DNA of 64,000 bases from contig LLCB01000185.1 in the NCBI GenBank assembly GCA_001414345.1, positions 1 through 64,000 on the forward strand, read 5' to 3'. The stretch is from Hymenoscyphus infarciens. Lineage: Eukaryota > Ascomycota > Leotiomycetes > Helotiales > Helotiaceae. A program made the position numbers and the translations under genes. The notes under the pieces were generated by a model. The model saw only the letters and a program-made list of their open reading frames with translations, was not told the DNA's origin and did not search any database. The stretch's first letter is position 1. The number at the start of each line of letters is the position of its first letter. Below, one piece after another: positions 1-10,335 of this stretch.

Positions 1-247
1 GCCTTGGTGAAGCAACGTCAGCTCTCCCAGTCCACGGCCCTTCAGGAACAGGAACAAGAACTACATCTCCAACCCAAAACACAGACGAAGTCGCCCAATT
101 TACCATCTGATCAATTCCACGAGATTTCGAAAAATTGCATACGGCAGAAATAAGAAACCAGGCGCATCGAGGCAACTGAAGTAACCAGAGGCGCATCGGA
201 GCCTTGATACCAACCCACCCCTCAATACAAATCCCCCAAAAACCCTC
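1..247. other. Upstream flank of VPS55
   Basis: Frame 1 is open from the window edge to a TAA at about position 150, but the peptide is Gln/Ser-rich and not recognisable. It may be the tail of an upstream gene or, more simply, 5' untranslated and promoter sequence of the Vps55 gene that starts at 248. Confidence 0.3.
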
Positions 248-801
248 ATGATGACGGCCGGGCTCAAGACCATTATATCGCTATCCTTCGTACGCTGCTC
301 CCTCCCAATATCCCTTCGGAGTACCAAAGTGAGCTAGCTAACCTCAAAAACTAGGTGTTAGCAGTAGGCTTCCTCCTCGTAATCCTCTCCTGCGCCCTCT
401 TCCAACAATACCTCCCCCTCCTCGTCGTAGCAACCTACGTCCTCGCCCCCCTCCCCAACTGGATCTGTGGACGATGCGCCAACCCCGATGATTTCGGTGA
501 TAGCGGGGGAGCCAATGCCATAGTGGATTTCGGGAAGTTCTGCACCGGATTTTTGGTAGTTATGGGGATTGGTACGTTCTCCCGAATTATCGGCGAATTC
601 GATGAATAGGGGTTTGAATGAGGGTATTTTGGATTTGGATAGTGGACTAATGAATGTTTTCGTGTAGCACTGCCGGCAGTACTTGCCCATTCGGAAATCA
701 TCCGTGTCCCAGCTATGGTCATGTCTATTATCGGAGGAGTACTCATCTACGGAACCATCATCAGTTTCGGCATGTTCTTCCAAGAAGAGCAAGAATTCTA
801 A
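248..801 (+). CDS. VPS55: Vacuolar protein sorting-associated protein 55 (Vps55/OB-RGRP family)
   Basis: Small four-helix membrane protein of late endosomes. In yeast Vps55 works with Vps68 in endosome-to-vacuole traffic. I read three exons: 248-289, 355-571 and 668-801, giving 130 residues, close to the family length of about 140. Seen: GLKTIISLSFVLAVGFLL as first membrane span, the family signature YVLAPLPNWICGR followed by an acidic Asn-Pro-Asp-Asp stretch, a second span in the middle of exon 2, and a C-terminal span ending SFGMFFQEEQEF. Introns are 65 bp (GTACGC...CTAG, branch GCTAAC) and 96 bp (GTACGT...GTAG, branch CTAATG). Both joins restore the conserved frame. A second ATG directly follows the first, so the start is uncertain by one codon. 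The gene converges tail-to-tail with the synthase at 1212-3716. Confidence 0.93.
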
Positions 802-1211
802 GGAGAGAAATTGAATTGAAGGAAACAGAAATTTGGAGCTCCGAAGAACACCGGGGAGGGGGACTTTATATGGGGTACCGACAAGCAAGTTGAAAGCCAA
901 GGGCGGAAGTCATGAAATGGGGATTAGGCTGGTGGCTTATTTGTAAGAGTGTATGCATATCATCAGGAGTAAGCAAGTCTTTTTTGGGTTATATCTGAAT
1001 GGCACATTTTCATCTCAAAGAAGAGAGTCCAATTCATCTATTGAGGTGAGTATATCTAAAAATTCTACCCGGGTATCGTTGAGTGGAGACATTCCTTCGT
1101 CTCTCTGATTCCCTCTATGTTCCCATACAAAATACGTTGAGTATTCCTATCTACCATTTCTTAACTCCAAATTCCCCTAGACGTGAGTCTTCAATTCCTC
1201 CAATCTTAAAA
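802..1211. other. Convergent intergenic region
   Basis: About 410 bp between two convergent stop codons. Antisense open frames over the Vps55 gene extend toward this area but lack any recognisable domain. Presumably overlapping 3' untranslated regions; no other feature seen. Confidence 0.4.
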
Positions 1212-3716
1212 TCATGTAAATATCCCCAAGGTACCATTTAACTTGGTCTGCATTTCCTCTCTCTCGGCTTGCGGGGTACTGAGAGCTGTAACAGCACCAC
1301 CAGCCCCGATATGCCATGTCTCAAGTGGTTCAGCGGCATCTTCATCATTCTCGTCGTCCCAGCGGAACATATTTCGAATAGTGACAGACCAGTCGCCATT
1401 ACCACCTATATCCATATAACCCACCACACCAGAATACAAACTCCTTTCCTGGCAACCTTCAATCTCCTGTAAAATCTCACAACTTCGTTTCTTTGGTGCC
1501 CCGGTCATGCTTCCCGGTGGAAGACTTGCGGCTAGGACATCAATACCGGTGTATCTCGTTTTCCTCTCTGACTCTACCTCTGCCTTGGACATATGCTTCT
1601 CCATGGCCTGCTCGAAAGGAGGAGGAATCTGTCCCTCAACAACTGAGATCATCTGAAATACACTCTTATATTCTTCTACCACCATGAGGCGTGGGACTTG
1701 GACATTTCCACTTCCGCATACACCGTGAAGATCATGCCGTACCAAATCAACAATCATCAAATTTTCTGCCTTTTCTTTCGGTACATCTAGGAGGGCTGTA
1801 GCAGCTTCGAGTGTGTTTACAGCGTCGGACTTGCGGACTGTGCCTTTCATGGGGCGAAGCTCGCATTTTCCATCGTTGTTCCATTTCAGGAATCGTTCTG
1901 GGGAGCTGGAAACTAGTGTTGCTGATCCAAGCCGGATGTATGATGCGAATGGAGCTGGTTGTCGGTTACGAAGGTTTTTGTAAAGGTCCCAATCAGAGTT
2001 GGAAGACTTGAGGGATCTTGGTCGAGTAGCAGAGGTTTGATCGGTTAAGCACAGTTCATAGGAGTTTCCACTCCTGATGAATTCTTGACATGATCGAACT
2101 TTCGACTCGTACTCTTCGTCTTTTGGGAGAGTGATAGATGGAGTCTTCTTTTGGGTGAGGCATCCGTTCGAAGTGACCGCATTATTGGCTGGTTGAGGGG
2201 CGACTAGAAAGGGTCTTAATTTCAACTCCTTCTCGTTCATCCACCCTGTAAATTCCATAATATGGTGAGCTGGCGCCAGGAATTGAAGGTAGAGCACATT
2301 CTTAACGTGATCGACGACGAGACTTCGAGTGACCCACGCAAAGGCAAGATCTGGACGTTTATGTTTGCGTTTTCCGGGATTGACGCCGATGCCTTCCAGG
2401 CCAAGTTCGTAGGTTGTATATCCCATGAAGCCTCCCAAAAATGGAGAGGCTGGAGCAGCAGCATAGTTTGGACGCCTCTTCTCCAGAAATTGCGCCAGAA
2501 ATTGCCATACTCCTCCAAATCGACGCAAATCTGTGCGACGTACAGACCCAGGTGATTTAGGACCTGTACTTGGGTAGATGGCTGATATGTCATGGCTTTG
2601 GGCCGTGTATTCAAACCGCACGCATTCGCCGACCTCCAACGCAATTATGCTGTATCTCCCTCTAACATCTGCTGATCCCACAGAATCCTCGTAGGCATTG
2701 GAAGACTCTAAAATGATTTGGTCCCGTCTAGTATCCGTGACGGCCTCGACAATACTTGCGACTGAGATAGGACCAGGGAAGTGAAACTCGCGCGAGTGAT
2801 ATGTAGACAGTTCGCTGTCGTTGATCAACTCTTTTTCTTGCTCTTGAAATGGAAAGCTTGCAGAACCATTCATCAAAGGGCGAAGGTTTTCTGACTGGTG
2901 TAGAAGACTTTCCCTTGTTGCACATTGACCTTGCAACGATGGGTCAAGGAATCTGAGCTTCCTTTCGTGTGACTGGTTCCATGATTGAACGGCCTTCCAC
3001 CAATTTTGAACAACTTTATTACTCTCCATGTTTGTGCAAATCGATTCCGGATGGTACTGTAAAGCCCAATATGGCCTTTTTGTGTGTCTCACGGCGACTA
3101 AGACTCTGGCATCGTTGACACCACAGTCACTATCCTTGGAAAGATCACTCTCGACCCAAGCAAGGGGAAGCAGGTCTGGGGATTGCCGTGGGGACTCCCA
3201 TTTTCTGGTATTCCATTCATGATCCGGAATAGACGCTTGTCCAATGTCCGCACACAAGCTCTGATAGAGAGTGGCCTGCATATTTCCCACACCAGCAAAT
3301 ATTGACTCGCCACTTGCCGATCCAGCATTGCCGATGTGGGTGATATCGCGAATTATGCCATGCTGCGGACCCTTCAACCTCTCGATCCGTCCCCCAAACT
3401 CCAAGCACAAACTCTGAAATCCCAAGCAAATCCCGAGAACCGGCAGCGTGTGTTCGTCGCTCAACCTCCAGATTCTCTTCACGAGTCCAATGTCTCTCTC
3501 TATCGCCGGATGCCCCGGTCCAGGCCCGCACACCACGGCAGCATAGTGTCGCAATTCTTCGTGTAACTCATCGTCGGTTTCGAAGGCGGGACTGTCGCTT
3601 TTTACGGTGCGGACGGAGGCTGAGAGGGACGTTTCGAGGAGAGAGATGATGTTGTTGGAGAAGCTGTCGTAGGCGTCGATGAAGAGGATTAGAGGCTTTG
3701 GGACTAGCATTGCCAC
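1212..3716 (-). CDS. ABZ1: 4-amino-4-deoxychorismate synthase (PabA-PabB fusion, PABA synthase)
   Basis: Converts chorismate plus glutamine to 4-amino-4-deoxychorismate, the first committed step to p-aminobenzoate and folate. The 834-residue, apparently intronless frame fuses two modules. The N-terminal class I glutamine amidotransferase has the nucleophile in LPVLGICLGFQSL (Cys about 97) and the His/Glu pair in YHPES (about 222-224). The C-terminal chorismate-binding module has LVSSSPERFL, MKGTVRKS, IVDLVRHDL and PPGSMTGAPKKRS. The long linker around residues 235-310 is low in recognisable motifs. An anthranilate synthase is less likely because both halves are fused and the whole resembles fungal ABZ1/pabaA proteins. 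No lesion seen. The start is the first ATG of the frame and lies just before the conserved FIDAYDSFSNNI strand. Confidence 0.93.
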   Translation of the reverse strand: MAMLVPKPLILFIDAYDSFSNNIISLLETSLSASVRTVKSDSPAFETDDELHEELRHYAAVVCGPGPGHPAIERDIGLVKRIWRLSDEHTLPVLGICLGFQSLCLEFGGRIERLKGPQHGIIRDITHIGNAGSASGESIFAGVGNMQATLYQSLCADIGQASIPDHEWNTRKWESPRQSPDLLPLAWVESDLSKDSDCGVNDARVLVAVRHTKRPYWALQYHPESICTNMESNKVVQNWWKAVQSWNQSHERKLRFLDPSLQGQCATRESLLHQSENLRPLMNGSASFPFQEQEKELINDSELSTYHSREFHFPGPISVASIVEAVTDTRRDQIILESSNAYEDSVGSADVRGRYSIIALEVGECVRFEYTAQSHDISAIYPSTGPKSPGSVRRTDLRRFGGVWQFLAQFLEKRRPNYAAAPASPFLGGFMGYTTYELGLEGIGVNPGKRKHKRPDLAFAWVTRSLVVDHVKNVLYLQFLAPAHHIMEFTGWMNEKELKLRPFLVAPQPANNAVTSNGCLTQKKTPSITLPKDEEYESKVRSCQEFIRSGNSYELCLTDQTSATRPRSLKSSNSDWDLYKNLRNRQPAPFASYIRLGSATLVSSSPERFLKWNNDGKCELRPMKGTVRKSDAVNTLEAATALLDVPKEKAENLMIVDLVRHDLHGVCGSGNVQVPRLMVVEEYKSVFQMISVVEGQIPPPFEQAMEKHMSKAEVESERKTRYTGIDVLAASLPPGSMTGAPKKRSCEILQEIEGCQERSLYSGVVGYMDIGGNGDWSVTIRNMFRWDDENDEDAAEPLETWHIGAGGAVTALSTPQAEREEMQTKLNGTLGIFT

Positions 3717-3900
3717 GTTCTGAATTCCTTTTCCGCCAAATGTTCACATGTCAAGAGGAGAGGGCAACTTTGGGGCAACTTTTTGGTGACAGAGGCAGAA
3801 TTTATTAATTTGGTTAGCGCCAATAACTAAAAAGCAGAGCGGTGAAGTTTCTCTTCTTCTCGCCAACAAATATGGTCTTGTTTCTCTGCGCGTTATGTGT

Positions 3901-4173
3901 TTACAAGTTCATACTATATGCAATCCTTCGTTCAATTTCATCTATTTCTGACTCCTGTCTTGATTCTGTCCCTGGAAATTCTTTTTTGTTAGCTTCGAGT
4001 TCTGAAAATGTCTTGGGTCCACTTATATAACTCATTGTCAACTCACCCTGTTCAATATGGAAATGCTGAGCTGTTCCTATTGTACGTCTAGGGGTATTCT
4101 TGTTTTGAGGAGTATTTCCCAGTGACTGGGGTAGTGGGGTTTGACTTGCTGAAAGACTCAGCGAGCTCCCCAT
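3901..4173 (-). CDS. Small spliced hypothetical protein
   Basis: Open frame of 90 codons that contains a likely 75-bp intron in frame (3972-4046: donor GTGAGT, branch GCTAAC 16 bp before acceptor TTTCCAG). Removing it gives about 65 residues, Ser/Pro/Gln-rich at first (TPLPQSLGNTPQNKNTPRR) and acidic/helical at the end (ESEIDEIERRIAYSMNL). The complete splice-signal set inside an open frame is the main evidence that it is real. An additional upstream exon is possible because a TTGCTTCCAG acceptor directly precedes the chosen ATG. I do not recognise the family. It lies 184 bp upstream of the synthase, on the same strand. Confidence 0.45.
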   Translation of the reverse strand: MGSSLSLSASQTPLPQSLGNTPQNKNTPRRTIGTAQHFHIEQGELTMSYISGPKTFSELEANKKEFPGTESRQESEIDEIERRIAYSMNL

Positions 4174-4390
4174 CCTGGAAGCAAGTCATAAACTGGTGTG
4201 TGAAAGCTCCATCATCATTATGAATTTGCTGGGAGTTACTCAGGCCAAAGCTGGTATGGATAAGAGTATGTTAAACCCCTTTCTCCCAACTGCATTTCGC
4301 CAATATTTCACACTCCCGTCTCTTCTCTAAGACACTGAATACAGCGTTTCTAAAACAGTCATTCGAACTTAATCAACTACATTTCCCAAC

Positions 4391-5059
4391 ATGCCGTCTT
4401 CTAACTATCCCACCCTCGCGCAAATCCCAAATGTCTTAGCGGAGTTAGAGTATGATCCCCGGAGTGCCGTTCTCGTCGTTTATCAAGCCGACATGCAATC
4501 GCCAGTCACTGCTTACCTGTTTGACCCTTCGGGTACGATTCCGCGGGCTCAAGCTTTCTTCCCTAGCCTTAACAACATCGCGGCGGTGTGTTTCGACATT
4601 GGGCATGATTATTTGGCAGTAAGTAACTTCACATCCTTCAGAGACTAAGATTTGATTTACTTATCATACGTGCTAAAGATCGAAATCCCGCGAAACACTG
4701 ATCAGGATATTGCCTAAGCGCTCTTCAATTCTGCACGTCATCTGATTTTCTTTCGTTGCGATCCAGCTTTCAGAGATGCAGCGCAAATTCGAGCAGTAAA
4801 AGAATTCCTCTCTGCTTGGGCGGGTGAGATGGACCAGACACTTCGACAAGAACTGAATGATGGGATCTACACCACATTCATCTTTAGGGAGCCAAGTTTT
4901 CTGGACATTTGCGTCCGGAAGATAGGATTTCATCCTGATGACCAAAAACAGCAAGCTATTAGAAGTTATCTGGAGCTCCATCTTAGAGATGAAGCGGGTT
5001 TGGGCCGTACTTGGACAATCAGGCATATTGTTTATCATGCTGGCCCTCAAGAAATCTAA
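4391..5059 (+). pseudogene. Damaged member 1 of a local three-gene family
   Basis: Exon 1 (4391-4618) encodes 76 residues, including PVTAYLFDPSGTI and CFDIGHDYLA, and ends at a GTAAGT donor. The frame resumes after position 4678 as IEIPRNTDQDIA, then meets TAA at 4715-4717, and continues in frame to 5059 with DAAQIRAVKEFLSAWA and YTTFIFREPSFLDICVRKIG. The only acceptor that gives the same junction as the neighbouring paralogue is AAG. Family members at 6073 and 7400 match in both halves, so this is one gene, broken by a nonsense codon or with a splice form I cannot see. Function unknown; no catalytic motif visible. Confidence 0.55.
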
Positions 5060-6072
5060 TATTACTTCTTGGTCTTAAACCGTGGAGTACATTTCAAAAG
5101 ATCGTTGCTTTATATTTCCTCGGTTGCTCCTGTCACTACCAACTCCCAACCCTCATTTCCCTTTTCTTTATTCATAAGGGTAGCAACACCTGTCAGGCAA
5201 GGGATTTAGTCAGTCTTTGCTCTCCGGTCTTCTTTCTCATTATAGGAAATTCTCTCAGATAGTAAGTCTGTTTTTCTAGAAGGGTCCAGCAGAATTAATA
5301 GATAGAGATTTTCATTCTCCCAAACCTTCGCAGGCACTGCTTTTTGTTTTTATACTAGACTATTGGAGCAGTGGGATAGGAGGATGCCGGAAAGCAACAA
5401 CTAATCCTCCTACTGGTTTTTTTTGGCCTAATTGAGAATCGTCCATGAGATACGAGTTCATTGTCAATATATACTTTCTGTATTTCTAAGTCCTGCCTTA
5501 ATTCACTCTGATATCATGTGAGAGTTTCAGCTATAATTATCGTATATTTCAACAGTAAAACTGCTCAAGGGGTCTAGGATAACTCGGTACAACTTCTCAG
5601 CTGTAAGCAGGAAGACAAGGAAAATAAAACTTTACTCACACGGCCTGAGGTGATTGTAAATCTTGCCACTTCACATTTTGACCCTCGAACAGACACAAAG
5701 ATACATGTTGGCAACGAGTGCTCAATTCCCTAACCTGGTTAGGTTTTACTTTCCTTTGAGAGCCGGTAGCTGCCTCAAGACTGTCTCGGGGCCCATGTCC
5801 AGAATAATCTCTTGTGTTTAGTGTTGACCCGGTAATCTATTTTTGTAACAATGAATTCTCCCTTAATTTTGTTCTCATCAGGATTGTTCTTTTGGAACTT
5901 GGCGTTTCTTAAGGGGTCGAAGCTTCAGTATCAGTACAACTTTGCGGATCGAATAGTTAGCTTCTACAATTCTCTCTTTATCTCAACTCAACGCAACTAC
6001 CGCTTCCCTTCAACCACCAACCAATATACCCTAAATCTTTAAGCCAATTCATTTGACGGTATACTCAATAAC
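5060..6072. other. Intergenic, no gene seen
   Basis: About 1 kb, AT-moderate, pyrimidine-rich in places. A 63-codon open frame at 5851-6042 lies just upstream of the next gene and is more likely promoter or leader sequence. No repeat or RNA gene recognised. Confidence 0.4.
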
Positions 6073-6701
6073 ATGGAGCCTTGCCCAAACTCCGACACCC
6101 CAACAGAGACTCAAAACATCATACTTGAACTTGGGTATATTTCCAAAAGCGGCCTACCTGTTCTTTGGCAAGTCGGTACCCATACACCACTGGAAGCTGA
6201 GATGGTGGGATTAACGAATGATCTTGCAAGAGAGCGAACTGTTTTCTGTCGATGAGGTTAATGAGGATATCCCACGGGTACATTTTGATGCAGAGCTAGA
6301 CCATCTCGCAGTAAGTGAAGCTCTTTCACCTCCCAATTACAAGGTCTGGAGTGATAGCTAACTTCCAATTCGCTCCACAGGTTGAGATACGACCGAACCA
6401 CCTAGACTTGGGTGTCAATGTGTTGTTCTCCGAAAATATAAAAGACGGGAATGAAGCCCAAGTAAGAAACCCAGCTTTGAAAGACATCTAACAGGTCCAA
6501 GTGTTCAACAACTTCGCTGCTCGCGCGGCTGCAAATATCGATAGTGAACTTCGGATATTGTTATATGGCGACACCTCAGCTATTCTAATTTTTGACCCAC
6601 CTGAGGGAAACTCATCAGGGATTTTGATAACTGCCGTTGGCGGCTCGGGGAGATCGTTTTCCGTGCTGGTTCACAAAGAAGTTGATCACCATCCTAGCTA
6701 G
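6073..6701 (+). pseudogene. Damaged member 2 of the local three-gene family
   Basis: Opens with ATG at 6073 (MEPCPNSDTPTETQ, then LPVLWQVGTHTPLEAEM) and stops at TGA near 6253, while the family match continues in the +1 frame as ELFSVDEVNEDIPRVHFDAE and LDHLA to a GTAAGT donor after 6310. The next piece begins after CACAG as VEIRPNHLDLGVNVLF and is followed by a 33-bp GTAAGA...AACAG segment (6462-6494), too short for a normal intron here and containing a stop. The last piece runs VQVFNNFAARAAANIDSELR to SVLVHKEVDHHPS. The junction LDHLA/VEIRPN lines up with YLA/IEIPRN in member 1. Frameshift plus abnormal intron suggest decay. Function unknown. Confidence 0.5.
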
Positions 6702-7399
6702 CTTTTACGACTAGCTAGTAAATAAATGCTATTGTTTCTCTCTCTGACTAAATCGTTCATTGCATCACTGAAGAACTGCATCTCGCATGTATAAAAGCTA
6801 AACATAGGTATACAAACACGTCTATATTTTATAGATAAGATCGAGTATCGTTTCCTTGCTTGTTTTCTGAATACGATTCAAAATGTATTTGACCTTGGAA
6901 TCTTTTGTTTGTTATTTGGATTTCTAGGTTTAACTTGTGGTTTCTTCAAGCTTCTCTTTTGATCTTTAACTAGTTCATATAGCGTATATGTGACACTAGG
7001 GGCCATACAAACAATAGCTTTATCGACTTAACTTTAGCTAAACTACATAAGTCCTGTTCAGTTTGCTTATATGATCGTTCACTGACTAAGCGGAACATAC
7101 TCGTAGTTTCTATGAAGATATTCCACCTATTCTCACCTTCTCAAACACTCTCCAGCCCACTGGGAAATATGACTATATTAAGCACTTAGCTATTATATGT
7201 CATCGTTACTTGTCGTTTCAGCTCGATATCCACTAATCGCTTCATACCTCGAAACTTACTAATCTCTGAAAGATGTATCACCATCCAAACTTCGCTAGCT
7301 AAATTTGGACTCCCACCCGAAGTCCGTAGTAAAATCCAACAAGCAATGTATCGAGAACGAGCAACGACATCATAATTCTGGGGAGAAAACCCTTAAAAT
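6702..7399. other. Intergenic, no gene seen
   Basis: About 700 bp between paralogues 2 and 3. It contains many stops in all frames and no recognisable motif. It may hold the lost 5' end of paralogue 3. Confidence 0.35.
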
Positions 7400-8038
7400 T
7401 TGCTAAACTATATCAAGAGAGATGTAGCTGCCGCTCGTGAGAGAGAAAGAACAGAGTGGAGGCCAGCAATGGTCAGGCATCAACTGTTCTTTGATAATGG
7501 CACAACTCTCCTCAGACTACGCTTTGATCAGGGAACAGATAGAATCGCTGTAGGTAAAGCTTCGATAAACGAAAAAGTGAATAAATGGCGTCGCTAATTC
7601 CCGGGTTGACCGCTCTAGATCTCGTCCACAGCCACGTTGTATTTATTACACAGGTGGTTTTGGTACCATCTCTATCAAAATGCACCACAATTACAGTCAG
7701 TAAAACAATTTGATCGTGCCTGGGCAACAATCCATGACGTACTTTGTGGCGAGCAAGGGCCTGACATTTTAACTGCTCTTATATTCAAAGAACCAGGGAA
7801 GCTCAATATTGGTATCGGGCGTAAAGGAGATCAACCGGGTGATGGGAAGCTGGAAGGTCTCAAGGTTGGAATCCAAGAACATCTCAAAGAAGCCTCGGAT
7901 GGGAAATGGGAGGTTGAGGATCTTTTTTGTGTGGAAGAATTGCTGTCAATACTTGACTGGCGAACGGCTGCGACCGAGAGGGTTATGGGATCCGGCATAT
8001 TGAATCTTGGGGGAAATATACCTACAGTATTTCGATAG
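7400..8038 (+). pseudogene. Member 3 of the local three-gene family, 5' end uncertain
   Basis: First piece (about 7400-7553) reads RHQLFFDNGTTLLRLRFDQG then TDRIAV. A 78-bp intron (7554-7631, donor GTAAAG, acceptor CCACAG) leads to a long second piece ending at 8038. This includes NAPQLQSVKQFDRAWATIHD, ILTALIFKEPGKLNIGIG and GKWEVEDLFCVEELLSILD. It aligns with member 1 over AAQIRAVKEFLSAW.../APQLQSVKQFDRAW... and TTFIFREP/TALIFKEP. The frame upstream of 7469 lacks an ATG, so either translation starts internally at 7469 (MVRHQL) or a first exon is missing. Its body is the least damaged of the three. Confidence 0.5.
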
Positions 8039-8307
8039 TCGTTGTTAGTGTACTTCAAGGCCGCGGGAGGTTACTAAGAGGGACCAGTTTTGTGTAGACT
8101 ACTATGTTAGCGTGCGAAAACATAATGATTCTCTTCAAAAATCGCCGCTACTCTTATGTAGCTAGTTCAATGGAAAGGAAGTCATTTAACTTACGTCAAT
8201 GATACTGATAGAGCTGAAGGGAACTTGGCAGGATAGCAAAAGGCATATGAGAGAAACTCAAATCCCGAAAGAACCACAAGTTTGGAAAGTGCTCGGCGTT
8301 TCGTCTC

Positions 8308-8754
8308 ATGATGGGAGCAATTGATTCCACGGCTCTTCAAACGTTACACCCTTTGACCAGATCCATTTTAAAGAATTATCTCCTTGCAGTTACGAGTAGA
8401 CCACTTGCCACCAAAAACCTGCCTCTTCAACAACCTTGCAACCCGCAACGATCGAAGATAGCGGATCGCTTCCAAAAACTAGATTTTTTCACACAAGGCC
8501 AATCGTGGACCCTCCTCCATAGTGGGCAGAACTTCCTAGTAAGTAATTCACACCAACTCAGCAAAAGACAATACACTCACAGATTTCCCACCTGGTAGAT
8601 CAAGATCAAGCATCGCCTAAACGATATCCACTACAAAGAAACAACGATGGCTTCTCTCAAGTTAACCGTTGACCAGATCAACGGTTGGCACGGAAAAAAC
8701 CCAAATTTCTTGCCTATTAGAGACAAAGTCCAATCCAAGTGGGCACAGCAGTAA
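8308..8754 (+). CDS. Spliced hypothetical protein
   Basis: Two-exon model: 8308-8538 and 8599-8754, with a 60-bp GTAAGT...GGTAG intron. It gives 128 residues, ending VQSKWAQQ. A second ATG follows at 8311. The donor position after GQNFL and the start of exon 2 (IKIKH) recall the YLA/IEI and HLA/VEI junctions of the three upstream genes, but the remainder does not align convincingly, so membership in that family is only a suspicion. No domain recognised. Confidence 0.4.
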
Positions 8755-8912
8755 CAAGGTGTATCTTCTACAACCTTGCCGATAGATGGCAAACGCGTGT
8801 TAAAACAGCTATGGTTTCGAAACAAGGCATGGATTGAGTAACCTTTCAATTATTGTGAAGTTGAGGCAAAGGAGTGCGAAGCCATGGGTTTGTTGTTGGA
8901 GGAAAGCTTGTT

Positions 8913-9126
8913 GCATGCGCGAAAGAGATAGTGAGGGAACTCGCATGGTGCTGTTCAAACACAAATTGGAGGCTTGTTACGGTTGGCTTTGTGGTAAATT
9001 TCCAGTGTGTGGAGGTTTTTGCTTGTGTGGAGGAGATGATGAGGAGACTTGGATTCTTTTTGAATACAAATTGGTGGGGTGTTAGGGTTGGGTTTGAGGT
9101 AGAGCTTCAGTGTGGGGAGCTGTTTT
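8913..9126. repeat. Two diverged tandem copies of a ~107-bp unit
   Basis: Units 8913-9020 and 9021-9126 match loosely along their whole length. In one forward frame both copies read as related peptides (...SNTNWRLVTVGFVVNFQCVE and ...LNTNWWGVRVGFEVELQCGE). The unit is close to 36 codons, so this may be a fragment of a repeat-containing gene. There is no supported start or partner exon, so I annotate only the repeat. Confidence 0.5.
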
Positions 9127-9757
9127 GCCTCACTCATGCACGACTTCAACTTGCTGGGATGGTATGAAAGTGCTCTTCACGCATGAATACAAGTCCCTTT
9201 CCCGTAGTTATTAACAATTAATCGTGAAGAAATGATGCCAAGGCCACTTGTAGGCTTCCACAAGAGAGAGGAAGAGGAGAGAGCGAATAAAGGAGAGTAT
9301 GATATCTTAGCTTTGAGTTGAAGCCCTAAATCGAATCCTGAAAAAAAATGCATTGGAGAAAAAAGCAAAGTTGCACACAGTTGATAAAAACCACATTTTT
9401 GGAAGGTTTGTGTAATTCTTGTTGTTTTGTCAGTTAGGTAACACTATTAAGGCTGGTTTTGTAGTAGTGATCCCAGTGTCCATATCAAACTTCCACTTGA
9501 ATTCAGAATCATCCATCAGCATAGTGCGTACCGTTTCATTTGCCATCAAAGCCTTGGGCGGCTCATACCCTCTTACCGTGCTGCTGCTGCCTCGGTCTAT
9601 CATGCCCCCGCCAATCATCTTGCAATGTTGTCAACAAAAACTCGCATATTCGAAAAGTATACCCGTGTAATTATCGAGCGCGAACTTCGAGGGAAACGCC
9701 CCCGGTTGTGTTTTGTTGCTACATCTGATCGTGAGAAAGAGTCGTGAAGTTCGAAAC
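9127..9757. other. 3' flank of dim1, no gene seen
   Basis: About 630 bp. Short open frames on both strands lack recognisable domains. The part nearest 9757 would be the 3' untranslated region of the Dim1 gene. Confidence 0.35.
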
Positions 9758-10335
9758 CTAGTAACGATAGCGTGTGGAGTAATCCTTGGGGCTGACAACT
9801 AAGCCACGTCCCTTCTTCGCACCACGATAGATTGTCTCGAGAATATCGATGAGTTCTTGCTTGTCCTCGAGCACCCAGTTCAGTTTGTTGTTATTTCCCG
9901 TTCCAAAATCGCACATCATATGTTTATTTCGGAAGAAGAACATGATCGTCATCGGGTCGTAAAGTTCTGCGAAGCAAACGTCAGCGGAGAAACGAAAAGG
10001 AGTAGACTTGGAAATGCGCTTTGCACGACCAAAGCCGAGATGAAGTACTGACCGTACATCTGCTTGAAGTCAGGTACTTCCTCCAAGTCACAAACTGTAC
10101 AACAACGTTAGCATATCCCATATTTCTTCTTGGGGAAAGCACAAGGCTACGTACCGTAAATCACGGCAAAGTTCTTGACGCGGTCGGCAATCTTGTATAG
10201 AACCTCGTCTTGTCGCATGCAATCTTGATCGTAGTCTCGTCCGAATCGGATAACCACGAGGCGCTCCTCTTCGTTCATGATTGCTTGATCAACGTGCCAT
10301 CCTGTTCGCAGGTGGGGGAGAACAACGGAACCCAT
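9758..10335 (-). CDS. dim1: U5 snRNP-specific 15 kDa protein Dim1/Dib1 (TXNL4A family)
   Basis: Thioredoxin-fold component of the U5 snRNP and U4/U6.U5 tri-snRNP, essential for pre-mRNA splicing. Three exons: 10155-10335, 10053-10094 and 9758-9966; introns of 60 and 86 bp. The model gives 143 residues against 142 in human TXNL4A. Seen: start MGSVVLPHLRTGWHVDQAI, VVIRFGRDYDQDCMRQDEVL, VKNFAVIY, the micro-exon CDLEEVPDFKQMY, then ELYDPMTIMFFFRNKHMM, FGTGNNNKLNW and the invariant C-terminus KGRGLVVSPKDYSTRYRY. An upstream in-frame ATG would add eight residues but does not fit the family. It shares a short intergenic region with the 2EXR gene transcribed the other way. Confidence 0.95.

Noticed and set aside
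358..900. 180-codon minus-strand frame across the Vps55 gene
   Set aside because: It is antisense to conserved Vps55 exons and spans their introns; the peptide has no domain.
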